Shown: positions 7,672 to 16,567, numbered from the stretch's first letter. The stretch is 64,000 nucleotides of DNA from Salegentibacter salegens (GCF_900142975.1 NZ_LT670848.1:1798001-1862000), one strand, 5' to 3'. Notes: generated by a model from the sequence alone, not told the origin. Made by a program: numbers and translations.

Positions 7672-8218
7672 GGGCGAGGTTTGGAAAAGACTTCACAAAG
7701 AAGAGTGGCAGGATCGTTTTGTTTACGATGTTTCCAGCTACGGCAGGATAATTAGCTACGTGCAGTATCCAGAAGGGGAATTAATAAATGGCGGCCGCAC
7801 CAACGGTTACACCAGTTTTTCGCCCCGGCTTCAAAACGGAAAGCATAAAGCGTATTATGTGCACCGGATTGTTGCTGAACTTTTTCTTAATAAAAATGAA
7901 GACGATAAGTTTGTTATTCACAAGAATTTCAAGAAAGACGATAACCGTGTAGAAAATCTTGCCTGGACCAACCAGGAAGAATGGGTTAAACACCAGCATG
8001 ATAGTCCCGGCGTTAAAGAAAACAAGCGCAAACGAAAATTGAGACGGGTAGTTACTTACTCAAAACTCACTTATGCCCAGGCCGTGGTGCTAAAAAAGAA
8101 ACTTTTAGACCCGAAGAGAAAAACCAGGATAAGAGTTTTGGCCAAGCAATTTGGGGTTTCAGAAATGCAGCTTTATCGCATTAAATCTGGTGAAAACTGG
8201 GGCGATATAAAGGTTTAA
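7655..8218 (+). CDS. NUMOD4/HNH-like DNA-binding protein
   Basis: A basic 187-residue protein. The N-terminus (EVWKRL...YDVSSYGRIIS, about residues 5-35) matches the NUMOD4 motif found in homing and phage endonucleases. Next comes an HNH_3-like core (VHRIVAELFLNK...VIHKNFKKDDNRVENLAW), then a C-terminal helix-turn-helix-like segment (RVLAKQFGVSEMQLYRIKSG). The HNH core has VIHKN in place of the usual VDHIN-type signature, so nuclease activity is doubtful and a DNA-binding role is possible. I start it at ATG 7655 (MVKNYRGE), overlapping map by 17 bases; an ATG at 7616 would overlap by 56. There are no intron or phage genes nearby, so it seems to be a resident gene. Confidence 0.7.
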   Translation: MVKNYRGEVWKRLHKEEWQDRFVYDVSSYGRIISYVQYPEGELINGGRTNGYTSFSPRLQNGKHKAYYVHRIVAELFLNKNEDDKFVIHKNFKKDDNRVENLAWTNQEEWVKHQHDSPGVKENKRKRKLRRVVTYSKLTYAQAVVLKKKLLDPKRKTRIRVLAKQFGVSEMQLYRIKSGENWGDIKV

Positions 8219-8237
8219 ATCGAGTTAGCAATTTTTG

Positions 8238-8996
8238 ATGAAAAAGCTTTTTAAAGTAGTTTTAAACACCGTTCCCAGACCATTGCTCATCACATTAAGT
8301 TATTGGATAAAACCTTTCTTTAAATATGCGCTTCGCGGAAATAAGTACACCGATCCCATAGACGGAAAAAGCTTTTCAAAATTTTTACCATACGGCTATA
8401 TCAATCAGCGGGAGAATGTGCTCTCCCCTTCTACTCTTTCCCTGGAACGCCATCGTTTACTTTGGTTATATTTAAAAAATGAAACCCAGTTTTTTAGTAA
8501 AAACCTGCACGTTTTACACTTTGCACCCGAGCAGGCTTTTTATAAGCGTTTTCGAAAGCTTAAAAACCTAGATTACACTACTACCGACCTAAATTCTCCT
8601 TTAGCAGATGTACAGGCCGATATTTGTGATTTGCCTTTTAAGGATAATGAGTTCGATTTTATTCTCTGCAATCATGTTTTAGAACACATCCCAAATGACA
8701 CCGAAGCTATGCAGGAACTTTATCGAATCCTAAAACCCGGCGGCACGGCGATCTTGCAAATTCCGCAGGACTTAAAGAGAAAACATACTTTTGAAGATGA
8801 TTCCATCACCAACAGAAAAGAACGCGAACGTATTTTTGGCCAGTACGATCACGTAAGAATCTACGGCAGGGATTATTTTGATAAATTAAGAAGTATCGGT
8901 TTTAATGTTAAGGAAGTAGCTTATACCACTCAATTATCTCCAGAAGAACTCGATAAATATCGATTGGCAAAAGGGGAGGTTATTCCGGTTTGTTAG
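8238..8996 (+). CDS. Class I SAM-dependent methyltransferase, 3' end altered by IS insertion
   Basis: A 252-residue methyltransferase of the Methyltransf_11 type. Its SAM-binding region runs over about residues 90-160 (LHVLHFAPEQ, ADICDLPFKDNEFDFILCNHVLEHI) and then LKPGGTAILQIP. The hydrophobic N-terminus (about 1-30) may lie against the membrane. The substrate is unknown. ATG 8238 is preferred to the TTG at 8235. The last base of the stop codon TAG belongs to the IS256-family element that starts at 8996. Joining the two copies of the target duplication shows that the uninterrupted gene continued with Tyr-Lys-Asn and a TAA at 10374-10376, so the insertion removed only three residues and the protein is probably still functional. 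Confidence 0.8.
   Translation: MKKLFKVVLNTVPRPLLITLSYWIKPFFKYALRGNKYTDPIDGKSFSKFLPYGYINQRENVLSPSTLSLERHRLLWLYLKNETQFFSKNLHVLHFAPEQAFYKRFRKLKNLDYTTTDLNSPLADVQADICDLPFKDNEFDFILCNHVLEHIPNDTEAMQELYRILKPGGTAILQIPQDLKRKHTFEDDSITNRKERERIFGQYDHVRIYGRDYFDKLRSIGFNVKEVAYTTQLSPEELDKYRLAKGEVIPVC
8988..8995. repeat. Target site duplication, left copy (GTTTGTTA)
   Basis: GTTTGTTA directly precedes the left IS end and is repeated exactly at 10359-10366. Eight bases is the expected length for IS256-family transposition. Confidence 0.9.
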
Positions 8997-9021
8997 GGAG
9001 TGTTAGCTCAACTCTGTCTGC

Positions 9022-9053
9022 TTCTTCTCCCGGGGGTACCCCCGGGAGAAGAA
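9022..9053. repeat. Perfect 32-bp palindrome inside the IS left end
   Basis: The sequence reads identically on both strands, centred on the GGTACC at 9035-9040, with GC-rich inner arms (CTCCCGGG / CCCGGGAG). It lies 4 bases past the transposase stop codon. It could end transposase transcription or block transcripts entering from the methyltransferase side. There is no strong U tract on the transposase strand. Confidence 0.85.
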
Positions 9054-9057
9054 AATT

Positions 9058-10296
9058 TTAGTTTTTCGTTTCATTGGTGGCTAAGTCCAACTCTAGCCGA
9101 CCTTCAAATTTAATAGCTAATTGTTGAACTACCAAACCCCAGTTCTGCAGTGGGGCGTTCCATTTCTTTTCAATTCTTCTGGTAGCTAGGTAAACCAGCT
9201 TCAATAGTGCCATATCATTGGTAAAAGCGCCTTTGGTCTTGGTTACTTTTCTTACCTGCCGGTGAAAAGCCTCTACGGCATTTGTGGTGTATATGAGTTT
9301 TCTAATGGGTGCGGTATATTCAAAATAAGCACTCAATCGGTCCCAGTTATCATTCCAGGAACGGATCACTATGGGATATCTTTTGCCCCATTTTTCTTCC
9401 AGATCCAGTAAAGCCGATTCAGCCTGGTCTTTGGTGTCAGCCTTGTACACCAGTTTAAGGTCTTTCATAAAATCTTTTTGATCCTTACTGGCCACATACT
9501 TCATACTATTGCGGATCTGGTGGACAATACATAGCTGAATATCAGTCTTGGGATAAACAGAATGAATGGCTTCACTAAAGCCCGTAAGATTATCCGTACA
9601 GGCAATCAGAATATCTTTTAAGCCACGGTTGTTTAATTGGGTCAGCACCTGAAGCCAAAAATTGGCCCCTTCACTTTCCGAGATATACATACCCAGCACT
9701 TCCTTTCTTCCAGCTTTATTTATTCCTAAAATATTATACAAGGCCTTGTGCTTTACTTTGCCTTCTTCGCGTACCTTGAAGTGCATCGCGTCGAGCCATA
9801 GGATGCAATATACCGGCTCCAAGGGGCGATCCTGCCATTCCTTAACCTTGGGAATCACCCGGTCCGTAATATCACTTAGAACGTGTGTGGATATCTTGGA
9901 ATCATACATTTCCTCTATATGAGCTGAGATATCCCGCAGGCTATTGCCCATCCCGTACATGCCTATAATCTGCTTTTCTAAATTATCGGCCAGGATACGC
10001 TGGCGTTTCGCTACGATCTCCGGCTCAAAGGTACTGTTACGATCCTGGGGCGTGTTAATGGTGACGTCCCCTTGGCTGCTCTTTAGGGTCTTTTTGCCTT
10101 TGCCATTACGCTTATTACCTGCTTTTGAGCCTTTTTCTTCATCGGAAAGGTGCGAAGACATTTCTGCTTCCAGGGCCTCTTCCATAAACTCCCTAAGCAT
10201 TGGAGCAAAAGCGCCGTTTTTGCCGGTTAGGGATTCTCCTGATAAAAATTGTTTTAATGCTTTTTCCTTTAATTCCTTAATCTCTTCTTGTGTCAT
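9058..10296 (-). CDS. IS256-family transposase
   Basis: A 412-residue DDE transposase (Transposase_mut family) that catalyses movement of the surrounding IS. The catalytic residues appear as Asp169 (LWLDAMHFK), Asp235 (IACTDNLTGF) and Glu342 (TTNAVEAFHRQVRK), with the family C/DxxH-type signature CIVHQIRNS at 256-264. The N-terminal DNA-binding part (about 1-110) is basic with helical character. Length is normal and there is no frameshift, so it is probably active. It starts at ATG 10296, about 60 bases inside the right IS end. Confidence 0.95.
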   Translation of the reverse strand: MTQEEIKELKEKALKQFLSGESLTGKNGAFAPMLREFMEEALEAEMSSHLSDEEKGSKAGNKRNGKGKKTLKSSQGDVTINTPQDRNSTFEPEIVAKRQRILADNLEKQIIGMYGMGNSLRDISAHIEEMYDSKISTHVLSDITDRVIPKVKEWQDRPLEPVYCILWLDAMHFKVREEGKVKHKALYNILGINKAGRKEVLGMYISESEGANFWLQVLTQLNNRGLKDILIACTDNLTGFSEAIHSVYPKTDIQLCIVHQIRNSMKYVASKDQKDFMKDLKLVYKADTKDQAESALLDLEEKWGKRYPIVIRSWNDNWDRLSAYFEYTAPIRKLIYTTNAVEAFHRQVRKVTKTKGAFTNDMALLKLVYLATRRIEKKWNAPLQNWGLVVQQLAIKFEGRLELDLATNETKN

Positions 10297-10358
10297 AATC
10301 TAGTCTAAAAATTTTAATTTAATTTTCAAAGTCTAGACAGACTTGAGATTACACCCTC

Positions 10359-10366
10359 GTTTGTTA
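10359..10366. repeat. Target site duplication, right copy (GTTTGTTA)
   Basis: Exact copy of 8988-8995. Its last bases restore the reading frame of the interrupted methyltransferase (TGT TAT AAA AAC TAA, 10362-10376). Confidence 0.9.
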
Positions 10367-10372
10367 TAAAAA

Positions 10373-11383
10373 CTAATCTCTTAGAGCCTCTTCAAACCCT
10401 TTCGAAGTAAAAACCCGCATACTTTCTTCTTCATCTACATAAATAAAATACACGTCAACATTATCTAGCTTTTTCAGCATTTCTAAGGATTTTTCATAGC
10501 CTAAGGCCATAAAGGCGGTGGCATAGCCATCGGCGAGGGTACAATTTTCGGCAAGTACAGAGGCGCTGAGCAAATTGCTTTTTTCGGCTTCACCGGTTAA
10601 AGGGTTTATAGTATGTACAAATCGCTTTCCAGTGCTGCTATCTAACCTAAATTTCCGGTAGTTTCCCGAAGTCGCCATCGCCCGGTTTTTTAAAGCCAGC
10701 ACAGTTTGAAGTGTCCGTTCTGCTTCATTTTGCTGCGGATTATCTATTGCCACTATCCAATCTGATTCTCGTTCTAAATTTTGGCCTTTAGCTACTAATT
10801 CCCCACCCAATTCAATCAGGTAATTTTCAAGGTTTTTAGAATCTAAATATTCAGCGATTACATCTATGGTGTAACCTTTGGCAATCGCATTAAAATCAAG
10901 GTAGATATTCGGGTTTTCCTTTTGGATGGTATTTTCTTCAGTAAGTTTCACCCCCTCAAAACCTACAAGTTCTTTTAGGGAATCTAATACAGCGACATCA
11001 GGTCCATTTAAGGGCTTATCGGGCCCAAATCCATAGGCGTTGACCAAACTACCTACCGTTGGATCAAAATAGCCATTGCTTTCTTTAAAAACCTGTTTAG
11101 AGAATTTAAATACCTTTTGAAAATGAACATCGACTTTTACGTCTTCAGCTCCGGAATTTATTCGGGAGATATCAGAATCATCCTGATACGTGCTCATGGA
11201 GGTATTGATCACTTCAAAAATAGAATCTAAAGCTTTTTCAGTATTGAAATTTTCCGAAGAAAAGTATTTAACCTGATAGGTTGTCCCGAGCGCCTGCCCG
11301 GTTTTGGTATAAGTTTGTTGACCGTCATTTTCACAGGAAATACTAAGGAAAAGAAGAAGGAAGAGTAAAGGCAATTTTCTCAT
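10373..11383 (-). CDS. apbE: FAD:protein FMN transferase (ApbE) lipoprotein
   Basis: Transfers FMN from FAD to threonine or serine side chains of target proteins outside the cytoplasmic membrane. In Nqr-containing bacteria its targets are NqrB and NqrC, both encoded just upstream here. The N-terminus is a lipoprotein signal (MRKLPLLFLLLFLSISC, Cys17). Family motifs include ALGTTYQVKY near residue 32, the STYQDDSDISRIN segment, LIELGGELVAKG, MATSGNYRKF and HTINPLTGE. Length (336) is normal. It is the last gene of the nqr cluster on the minus strand, 26 bases after the small unknown gene. Its stop overlapped the ancestral stop of the methyltransferase before the IS arrived. Confidence 0.94.
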   Translation of the reverse strand: MRKLPLLFLLLFLSISCENDGQQTYTKTGQALGTTYQVKYFSSENFNTEKALDSIFEVINTSMSTYQDDSDISRINSGAEDVKVDVHFQKVFKFSKQVFKESNGYFDPTVGSLVNAYGFGPDKPLNGPDVAVLDSLKELVGFEGVKLTEENTIQKENPNIYLDFNAIAKGYTIDVIAEYLDSKNLENYLIELGGELVAKGQNLERESDWIVAIDNPQQNEAERTLQTVLALKNRAMATSGNYRKFRLDSSTGKRFVHTINPLTGEAEKSNLLSASVLAENCTLADGYATAFMALGYEKSLEMLKKLDNVDVYFIYVDEEESMRVFTSKGFEEALRD

Positions 11384-11409
11384 TTAAACAAAATAATGAT
11401 TATTATAAA

Positions 11410-11766
11410 TTAAATTTCCTGCCAACCTTCATAATTAACCACATACTCTTCGCCATGCATAACCGGCCTTTCATAATCGCTGGAATTTGCAAGCCCTACC
11501 CCGGCGTAAAAGGTGCGTGCTTTAAATTTGAGCGCGTGTTCTTTCATAGATCTAAGAAAGGCCATATCGTATTCTTTGGGATTATGCGGATATTCTATAG
11601 CCCGTACAATTACAAAATGAAGTTTTTTATCTTTTAAAGCCACAAACTGCGGATCCTTTTTGATCTCACTATTTACCCCAAGAAATTCGTAACCATGTTC
11701 CTCAAGTTCTTTGCCTACAATATTCATTGCAAGGTTATGTAGTTCCTGATCGTTTAATTTTGCCAT
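11410..11766 (-). CDS. Small conserved protein of the nqr-apbE cluster
   Basis: A 118-residue soluble protein with no signal peptide, membrane segment or motif that I can assign. I recall flavobacterial homologues in this position that are sometimes labelled as an Nqr subunit F, but this protein has none of the NqrF features (no 2Fe-2S cysteines, no FAD or NADH motifs), so that label would be wrong. It contains mixed alpha/beta segments and a conserved-looking FYAGVGLANSSDYERPV stretch near residues 86-102. Its place between nqrF and apbE suggests a part in Nqr assembly, flavin loading or regulation; this is inference from position only. Confidence 0.7.
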   Translation of the reverse strand: MAKLNDQELHNLAMNIVGKELEEHGYEFLGVNSEIKKDPQFVALKDKKLHFVIVRAIEYPHNPKEYDMAFLRSMKEHALKFKARTFYAGVGLANSSDYERPVMHGEEYVVNYEGWQEI

Positions 11767-11783
11767 AATGCAAAAATAAAAAA

Positions 11784-11924
11784 AGCTGTCTAAAAAGTCT
11801 TGTTCTCGTTAAGCTGCCCCGAAAGCTTTCGGGATTGTTTCAGCTTCTAAAATGTTTCAATTAAGAACATCCTATATCCTGAAATGAATTCAGGATAACG
11901 AATTTAAAAACTTCTTAGACAGCT
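11784..11924. repeat. 141-bp inverted-repeat element (MITE-like) between nqrF and the small gene
   Basis: Ends in 14-base inverted repeats that match at 13 positions: AGCTGTCTAAAAAG at 11784-11797 and CTTCTTAGACAGCT at 11911-11924. Internal inverted repeats follow (CCGAAAGC/GCTTTCGG; CCTGAA/TTCAGG). Its inner part (about 11814-11902) is the same repeat family as the copy at 97-202. It lies inside the nqr-apbE transcription unit and would fold into a large hairpin in that mRNA. There is no open reading frame inside. Confidence 0.7.
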
Positions 11925-11943
11925 CGTCTAAATTATTTAAATC

Positions 11944-13230
11944 TTAACCTCCAAAATCATCAAACCTGATGTTTTCGGGCGGCATTCCAAAATCTTCACC
12001 CATTTTTTGAACAGCTTTGTTCATTAATGGCGGACCACAGAAATACAATTCAATATCCTCTGGTTCCTCGTGATGATTTAAGTAATTATCTATTACAACC
12101 TGGTGAATAAATCCAACAAATCCGTCTCCTTCATCGTCAAGACTTTCCTTTACTTTCCAGTTATCTTCTTCCATTGGTTCAGAAAGCGCCGAGTAGAACT
12201 TAAAGTTAGGGAAATCTCTTTCCAAAGCTCTAAAGTGCTCACTATAGAATAATTCTCTTTTAGAACGCCCACCGTACCAGTAAGTTACTTTTCTTCCGGT
12301 TTTAAGAGTACGGAACAGATGGTAAAGGTGAGAACGCATTGGCGCCATACCGGCTCCACCACCAACGTAAAGCATTTCAGATTCACTGTGGTTAATAAAG
12401 AATTCTCCGTAAGGTCCTGAGATAATTACTTTATCTCCTTTTTTTCTTGAGAAAATATAAGAAGAAGCAATACCAGGATTGACATCCATCCAACCGTCTT
12501 TAGCTCTATCCCATGGCGGAGTCGCAATACGAACGTTAAGCATAACTTCACGCCCTTCGGCAGGGTAAGAGGCCATAGAATAAGCACGCTCTACAGTCTC
12601 TGGATTCTTCATAATCAATGGCCAAAGTTTAAATTTGTCCCATTCGTTTTTAAATTTATCTGGAGTATCGTGTTCTTCAGGGTGAGCGGTGATATCCATA
12701 TCACTAAATTTAACCTCACACTTAGGAATCTCAATCTGGATATACCCACCGGCTTTATAATCCATATCTTCAGGAATTTCAACAACAAATTCCTTGATAA
12801 ATGATGCTACGTTATAATTTCTTACAACCGTTGCTTCCCATTTTTTTATTCCAAAAACTTCTTCCGGAATGGTAATTTTCATATCCTCTTTTACCTTTAC
12901 CTGGCAACCTAATCGCCATCCCTGTGCGATTTCTTTACGGGTAAAGTGTGGCTCCTCGGTAGGAAGAATGGCACCGCCACCTTCTTCAACGATACATTTA
13001 CACTGTACACAGGTTCCACCACCACCACAGGCAGAAGGTAAAAATAATTTATTGTCTCCCAGGGTAGAAAGTAAAGTTCCTCCAGAACCTACATCCATAT
13101 CCTTTTCCCCATTTATGTTTATGGTAACAGGACCAGAAGGCGCTAATTTTGCCTTTGCTCCCAATAACACAGAAACCAATATGAGTATTAATGCTAAAAA
13201 TACTACTATACTTGCTATAATAACTGTCAT
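11944..13230 (-). CDS. nqrF: Na+-translocating NADH:quinone reductase subunit F
   Basis: The NADH-oxidising entry subunit of the Na+-NQR pump. It passes electrons from NADH through FAD to a 2Fe-2S cluster and on to the membrane flavins. One N-terminal membrane helix (about 3-24) is followed by a ferredoxin domain with cluster ligands Cys68, Cys74, Cys77 ([12 protein letters not shown]) and Cys109 (LGCQ). The FAD-binding motif RAYSMAS and the NADH-binding motif [12 protein letters not shown] come next, then [10 protein letters not shown] and the C-terminal FDDFGG. Length (428) is slightly above the usual 407. It is last of the six nqr genes and precedes the repeat element. Confidence 0.97.
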   Translation of the reverse strand: MTVIIASIVVFLALILILVSVLLGAKAKLAPSGPVTININGEKDMDVGSGGTLLSTLGDNKLFLPSACGGGGTCVQCKCIVEEGGGAILPTEEPHFTRKEIAQGWRLGCQVKVKEDMKITIPEEVFGIKKWEATVVRNYNVASFIKEFVVEIPEDMDYKAGGYIQIEIPKCEVKFSDMDITAHPEEHDTPDKFKNEWDKFKLWPLIMKNPETVERAYSMASYPAEGREVMLNVRIATPPWDRAKDGWMDVNPGIASSYIFSRKKGDKVIISGPYGEFFINHSESEMLYVGGGAGMAPMRSHLYHLFRTLKTGRKVTYWYGGRSKRELFYSEHFRALERDFPNFKFYSALSEPMEEDNWKVKESLDDEGDGFVGFIHQVVIDNYLNHHEEPEDIELYFCGPPLMNKAVQKMGEDFGMPPENIRFDDFGG

Positions 13231-13246
13231 AATCTTTCTTTTGCGA

Positions 13247-13861
13247 TTATAATTTAATTCCCATAAAACTCATAAAACCTAATGCCATAAGTCCGGTGAT
13301 AATAAATGTTATCCCCAAACCTTTTAATGGAGCAGGCACGTTAGAGTATGCTATTTTTTCACGAATAGCCGCAATACCAAGAATTGCCAGGAACCATCCA
13401 ATTCCACTACCAAACCCGTAGGTTACGGCTTCTGTCATAGTTCCAAAATCCTTTTGTTGCATAAAAAGTGATCCTCCAAGGATAGCACAGTTTACAGCAA
13501 TAAGCGGCAAGAAAATACCCAAAGCACCATATAATGCAGGGGCGAATTTCTCTACGATCATCTCTACTAATTGTACCATAGATGCAATTACCGCGATAAA
13601 CATGATAAAGCTCAGGAAGCTAAGGTCTACATTGGCATAATCGGCACCAAGCCATTGCAAAGCTCCCGGTCTCAATAGGTAGTTGTCCAGCAAATAGTTA
13701 ATAGGTACGGTAATGGTAAGTACAAAGATTACCGCGGCACCTAACCCAACAGCTGTTTTCACGGTTTTTGACACTGCTAAATAGGAACACATCCCTAAGA
13801 AGTAGGCAAAAATCATATTTTCTATGAAAATACTTCTAACAAATAAATTTATTAATTCCAT
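13247..13861 (-). CDS. nqrE: Na+-translocating NADH:quinone reductase subunit E
   Basis: An integral membrane subunit with six predicted helices. NqrD and NqrE are paralogues related to RnfE/RnfA and together hold a buried iron centre at their interface. The protein has 204 residues with the conserved N-terminus ([19 protein letters not shown]) and [10 protein letters not shown], where the cysteines are expected to bind the iron. The gene follows nqrD after 29 bases and precedes nqrF by 16. Confidence 0.96.
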   Translation of the reverse strand: MELINLFVRSIFIENMIFAYFLGMCSYLAVSKTVKTAVGLGAAVIFVLTITVPINYLLDNYLLRPGALQWLGADYANVDLSFLSFIMFIAVIASMVQLVEMIVEKFAPALYGALGIFLPLIAVNCAILGGSLFMQQKDFGTMTEAVTYGFGSGIGWFLAILGIAAIREKIAYSNVPAPLKGLGITFIITGLMALGFMSFMGIKL

Positions 13862-13890
13862 AATTTAATTTTATTTAAGCTGTTGTGCTT

Positions 13891-14637
13891 TTAGTTCTCT
13901 TCTATCAGTTTACGGTTTCTGGCGCGTTGCACCCAAATAAGCAAACCAACTACAATTAGCGCCATTGGGGAAAGCAACATTAAACCGTTGTTTTCATATC
14001 CTAGAGCATATAATCCCGTAGAATCGGCTAAAGAGGCTCCTTTATGTCCTAAAACTTCAAAGCCAAATAATTTCCCTGAACCTAGAAGCTCACGGAAAAA
14101 GGCTACGATTATAAGAATTAAACCGTATCCGGCAGCGTTACCAATACCATCAAGGAAAGATTTATAAACTCCGTTACCAAGAGCGAAAGCTTCCAAACGC
14201 CCCATTACAATACAGTTGGTAATAATCAATCCAATAAATACCGAAAGCTGCTTACTAACATCATAGGCATAAGCTTTAAGTATCTGGTCTACTAAAACCA
14301 CAAGGGATGCTACCACTACAAGCTGTACAATAATCCTGATTCTACTTGGAATCAAATTACGCAACATAGAAACAATCATGTTACTAAAAGCCATTACAGC
14401 GACTACCGCGATGGCCATAACCACAGCAGGTTCTAATTGTACTGTAATTGCCAGTGCCGAACAAATACCCAGTACCTGTACGGTAATTGGGTTGTTATCG
14501 TCTAGAGGATCTGACAATAATTTTCTATTGCCTTTAGAAAGGAAATGCTCTTTTTCTTCTGAATTTGACAGAAAAAGGATCATTTCTTTCTTCTTGGCCT
14601 CCTTCTCTTCTGAAATATTTTTTTTCTCTGTAGCCAT
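13891..14637 (-). CDS. nqrD: Na+-translocating NADH:quinone reductase subunit D
   Basis: A membrane subunit of the Na+ pump and paralogue of NqrE. The conserved [25 protein letters not shown] (written in pieces: [17 protein letters not shown]) and [13 protein letters not shown] segments carry the cysteines at the NqrD/E iron site. At 248 residues it is longer than the usual about 210 because of a charged N-terminal extension (about 1-35, rich in Lys and Glu), which I think is typical of Bacteroidota copies. It lies 2 bases after nqrC. Confidence 0.96.
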   Translation of the reverse strand: MATEKKNISEEKEAKKKEMILFLSNSEEKEHFLSKGNRKLLSDPLDDNNPITVQVLGICSALAITVQLEPAVVMAIAVVAVMAFSNMIVSMLRNLIPSRIRIIVQLVVVASLVVLVDQILKAYAYDVSKQLSVFIGLIITNCIVMGRLEAFALGNGVYKSFLDGIGNAAGYGLILIIVAFFRELLGSGKLFGFEVLGHKGASLADSTGLYALGYENNGLMLLSPMALIVVGLLIWVQRARNRKLIEEN

Positions 14638-14639
14638 AA

Positions 14640-15383
14640 TTACCTAGTTGCAACTTTAATTTCTGTTTGCTGTTTAAAGTAAGGCAGATAACGTTTAAGT
14701 CTTTCAGAAATCATATCAGAAACACCATCTCCGGTAATTGTAGCTCCGGATATTGCATCTACCTTGTTATCGTCTTTATCTGACGGATCTATATCGCCTT
14801 TTACAACAGATACTCCTACAAGATTTCCACTTTCGTCAAAAATCTTTTCATTGGCAAAACTTTCTTTAAACCATTCTTTAGTGATTTCTGCACCAAGACC
14901 CGGGGTTTCCCCAAGGTGATCAAACGTAGCACCTTTAATGGTATTTACATCATCTTTTAAAGAAATGTAACCAAATATCGCGTTCCACAGCCCGTTACCC
15001 CTTAGAGGAACTATATAATATTTAGAACCTTCGTAATTGGCAACATACAGTGGGTAGCTTTGTTCTTCTACGGGACGTTTAAGCTCTTTAGCCAAATCTA
15101 CCATAAAAGCGTCCACGTCTTCTTTCACATCTCCGTTTTCGTCTAAGGTTACGGCTTTAGTGATATATTGATTGTAAAGCTCTTCGGCTCCTGCTCTATC
15201 GGTTTCAACGCCAATAGTTGCAAGAATACTCTGCATCTTTTCCTGACGTACGTTTTCCTTTTGAATAGGTTGAAGCGAAGTTGCGGTAAAAGCCAATACT
15301 GAGGCAACAACCAACACCATAATCACCGCAAATAGGAACGTGTAACCGTTAGTATTTGTTTTATTTACTGATTTTTCTTCCAT
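14640..15383 (-). CDS. nqrC: Na+-translocating NADH:quinone reductase subunit C
   Basis: A subunit with one N-terminal membrane helix (about 12-35) and a periplasmic FMN-binding domain. FMN is attached covalently by ApbE to Thr215 in the motif DAISGATI (209-216), a full match to the known flavinylation consensus. Length (247) is normal. The gene is packed tightly between nqrB and nqrD with 2-base spacers, which implies coupled translation. Confidence 0.96.
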   Translation of the reverse strand: MEEKSVNKTNTNGYTFLFAVIMVLVVASVLAFTATSLQPIQKENVRQEKMQSILATIGVETDRAGAEELYNQYITKAVTLDENGDVKEDVDAFMVDLAKELKRPVEEQSYPLYVANYEGSKYYIVPLRGNGLWNAIFGYISLKDDVNTIKGATFDHLGETPGLGAEITKEWFKESFANEKIFDESGNLVGVSVVKGDIDPSDKDDNKVDAISGATITGDGVSDMISERLKRYLPYFKQQTEIKVATR

Positions 15384-15385
15384 AA

Positions 15386-16567
15386 CTAAACTGCTGTTTT
15401 CACCTGTGTGGTGGCGGATTGAATTCTTTTCTTTCTACGCTTAATATTCGACTGTATTACATAGTGATCTATGGTTGGCGCAAATACGTTCATAAGTAAG
15501 ATCGCAAGCATTACCCCTTCAGGATATGCCGGGTTAAATACCCTAATCATTACCGAAAGGAAGCCTATTAAGAACCCATAGATCCATTTCCCCTTCATTG
15601 TTTGCGCAGCCGAGACAGGATCTGTAGCCATAAACACAATACCAAAAGCAAGTCCACCAATAATAAGGTGACCATACCAGGGGAAGTTTGTAAGTTCGTT
15701 CCCGGTAATTCCCATAGAAGGTAAAGCGTTAAAGATAAGCGCCATTGCTGCTGCTCCTATAAATGCACTCAAAATTATTCTCCAGCTTCCTACTTTTGTT
15801 AATATTAAAAGCAGTGCTCCTACAAGTACCAAGAGTGTTGAAGTTTCTGCGACAGAGCCTGGGATAACTCCGTAGAACATATCCATCATACCGTAACTCA
15901 CATTATCTCCTGCTGCCAATGAACCAAGTATTGTTTCACCAGAAATAGCATCTACATTACTGGCTTCACTTACCCATACCTTGTTTCCAGACATATAAGT
16001 AGGATAGGCGAAAAAGGCAAATGCCCTTGCCGTAAGCGCAGGGTTTAGAATATTCATTCCTGTACCTCCAAATGCTTCTTTACCTACAAGCACAGCAAAT
16101 ACCACAGATAAAGCCAACATCCAAAGTGGAAAATCTACAGGCATAATCATAGGAATAAGCAATCCTGTTACAAGATACCCTTCATTTACTTCGTGCCCTC
16201 TAAAGATGGCGAAAGCAAATTCAATTCCAAGGCCCACTCCATAAGAAACCACAATCATTGGAACAATTTTTAATGCTCCGTGACCAATCGCTTCCCAAAA
16301 CGTAAAGGCTCCATCTAACTGGCTAAAGTGTTGGTAACCTGTATTCCACATTCCGAAGATAAGTGCCGGAATAAGCGCAAGCACCACTGTGATCATCGTA
16401 CGCTTTAAATCTACTGCGTCACGAATATGAGCTCCTTTTTGCGTGGTATGATTTGGAGTAAATAAGAAAGTATCTATTGCATTAACTGCAGGTGCATACT
16501 TTTCATATTTCTTCCCAGTTGCAAAGGGCTCTTTTATTTTATCTAATCTTTGTCTAATCCATTCCAT
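15386..16567 (-). CDS. nqrB: Na+-translocating NADH:quinone reductase subunit B
   Basis: The main membrane subunit, which carries a covalent FMN, riboflavin and the Na+ path. The 393-residue protein has about ten hydrophobic segments and the conserved GGTGMNILNPALTARAF, FMATDPVSA and RVFNPAYPEG motifs. The flavin-attachment threonine is Thr212 in VDAISGETIL. The motif reads SGET instead of the textbook SGAT, a change next to the modified residue (see findings). It follows nqrA by 14 bases. Confidence 0.96.
   Translation of the reverse strand: MEWIRQRLDKIKEPFATGKKYEKYAPAVNAIDTFLFTPNHTTQKGAHIRDAVDLKRTMITVVLALIPALIFGMWNTGYQHFSQLDGAFTFWEAIGHGALKIVPMIVVSYGVGLGIEFAFAIFRGHEVNEGYLVTGLLIPMIMPVDFPLWMLALSVVFAVLVGKEAFGGTGMNILNPALTARAFAFFAYPTYMSGNKVWVSEASNVDAISGETILGSLAAGDNVSYGMMDMFYGVIPGSVAETSTLLVLVGALLLILTKVGSWRIILSAFIGAAAMALIFNALPSMGITGNELTNFPWYGHLIIGGLAFGIVFMATDPVSAAQTMKGKWIYGFLIGFLSVMIRVFNPAYPEGVMLAILLMNVFAPTIDHYVIQSNIKRRKKRIQSATTQVKTAV

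Larger units (their letters stand above)
8996..10358 (-). mobile_element. Complete IS256-family insertion sequence, 1363 bp
   Basis: The element carries one intact transposase gene between imperfect terminal inverted repeats at 8996-9019 and 10335-10358; the inner 21 positions match at 17, including a shared TCTGTCT block. It is flanked by perfect 8-bp direct repeats GTTTGTTA. A perfect 32-bp palindrome lies just inside the left end (9022-9053). An intact open reading frame and an unmutated target duplication point to a recent insertion. It sits between a methyltransferase and apbE, which are convergent and originally overlapped at their stops. Confidence 0.95.

Noticed and set aside
9662..10303. 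Plus-strand frames across the transposase gene
   Set aside because: They are antisense shadows of the intact transposase, without supporting motifs.
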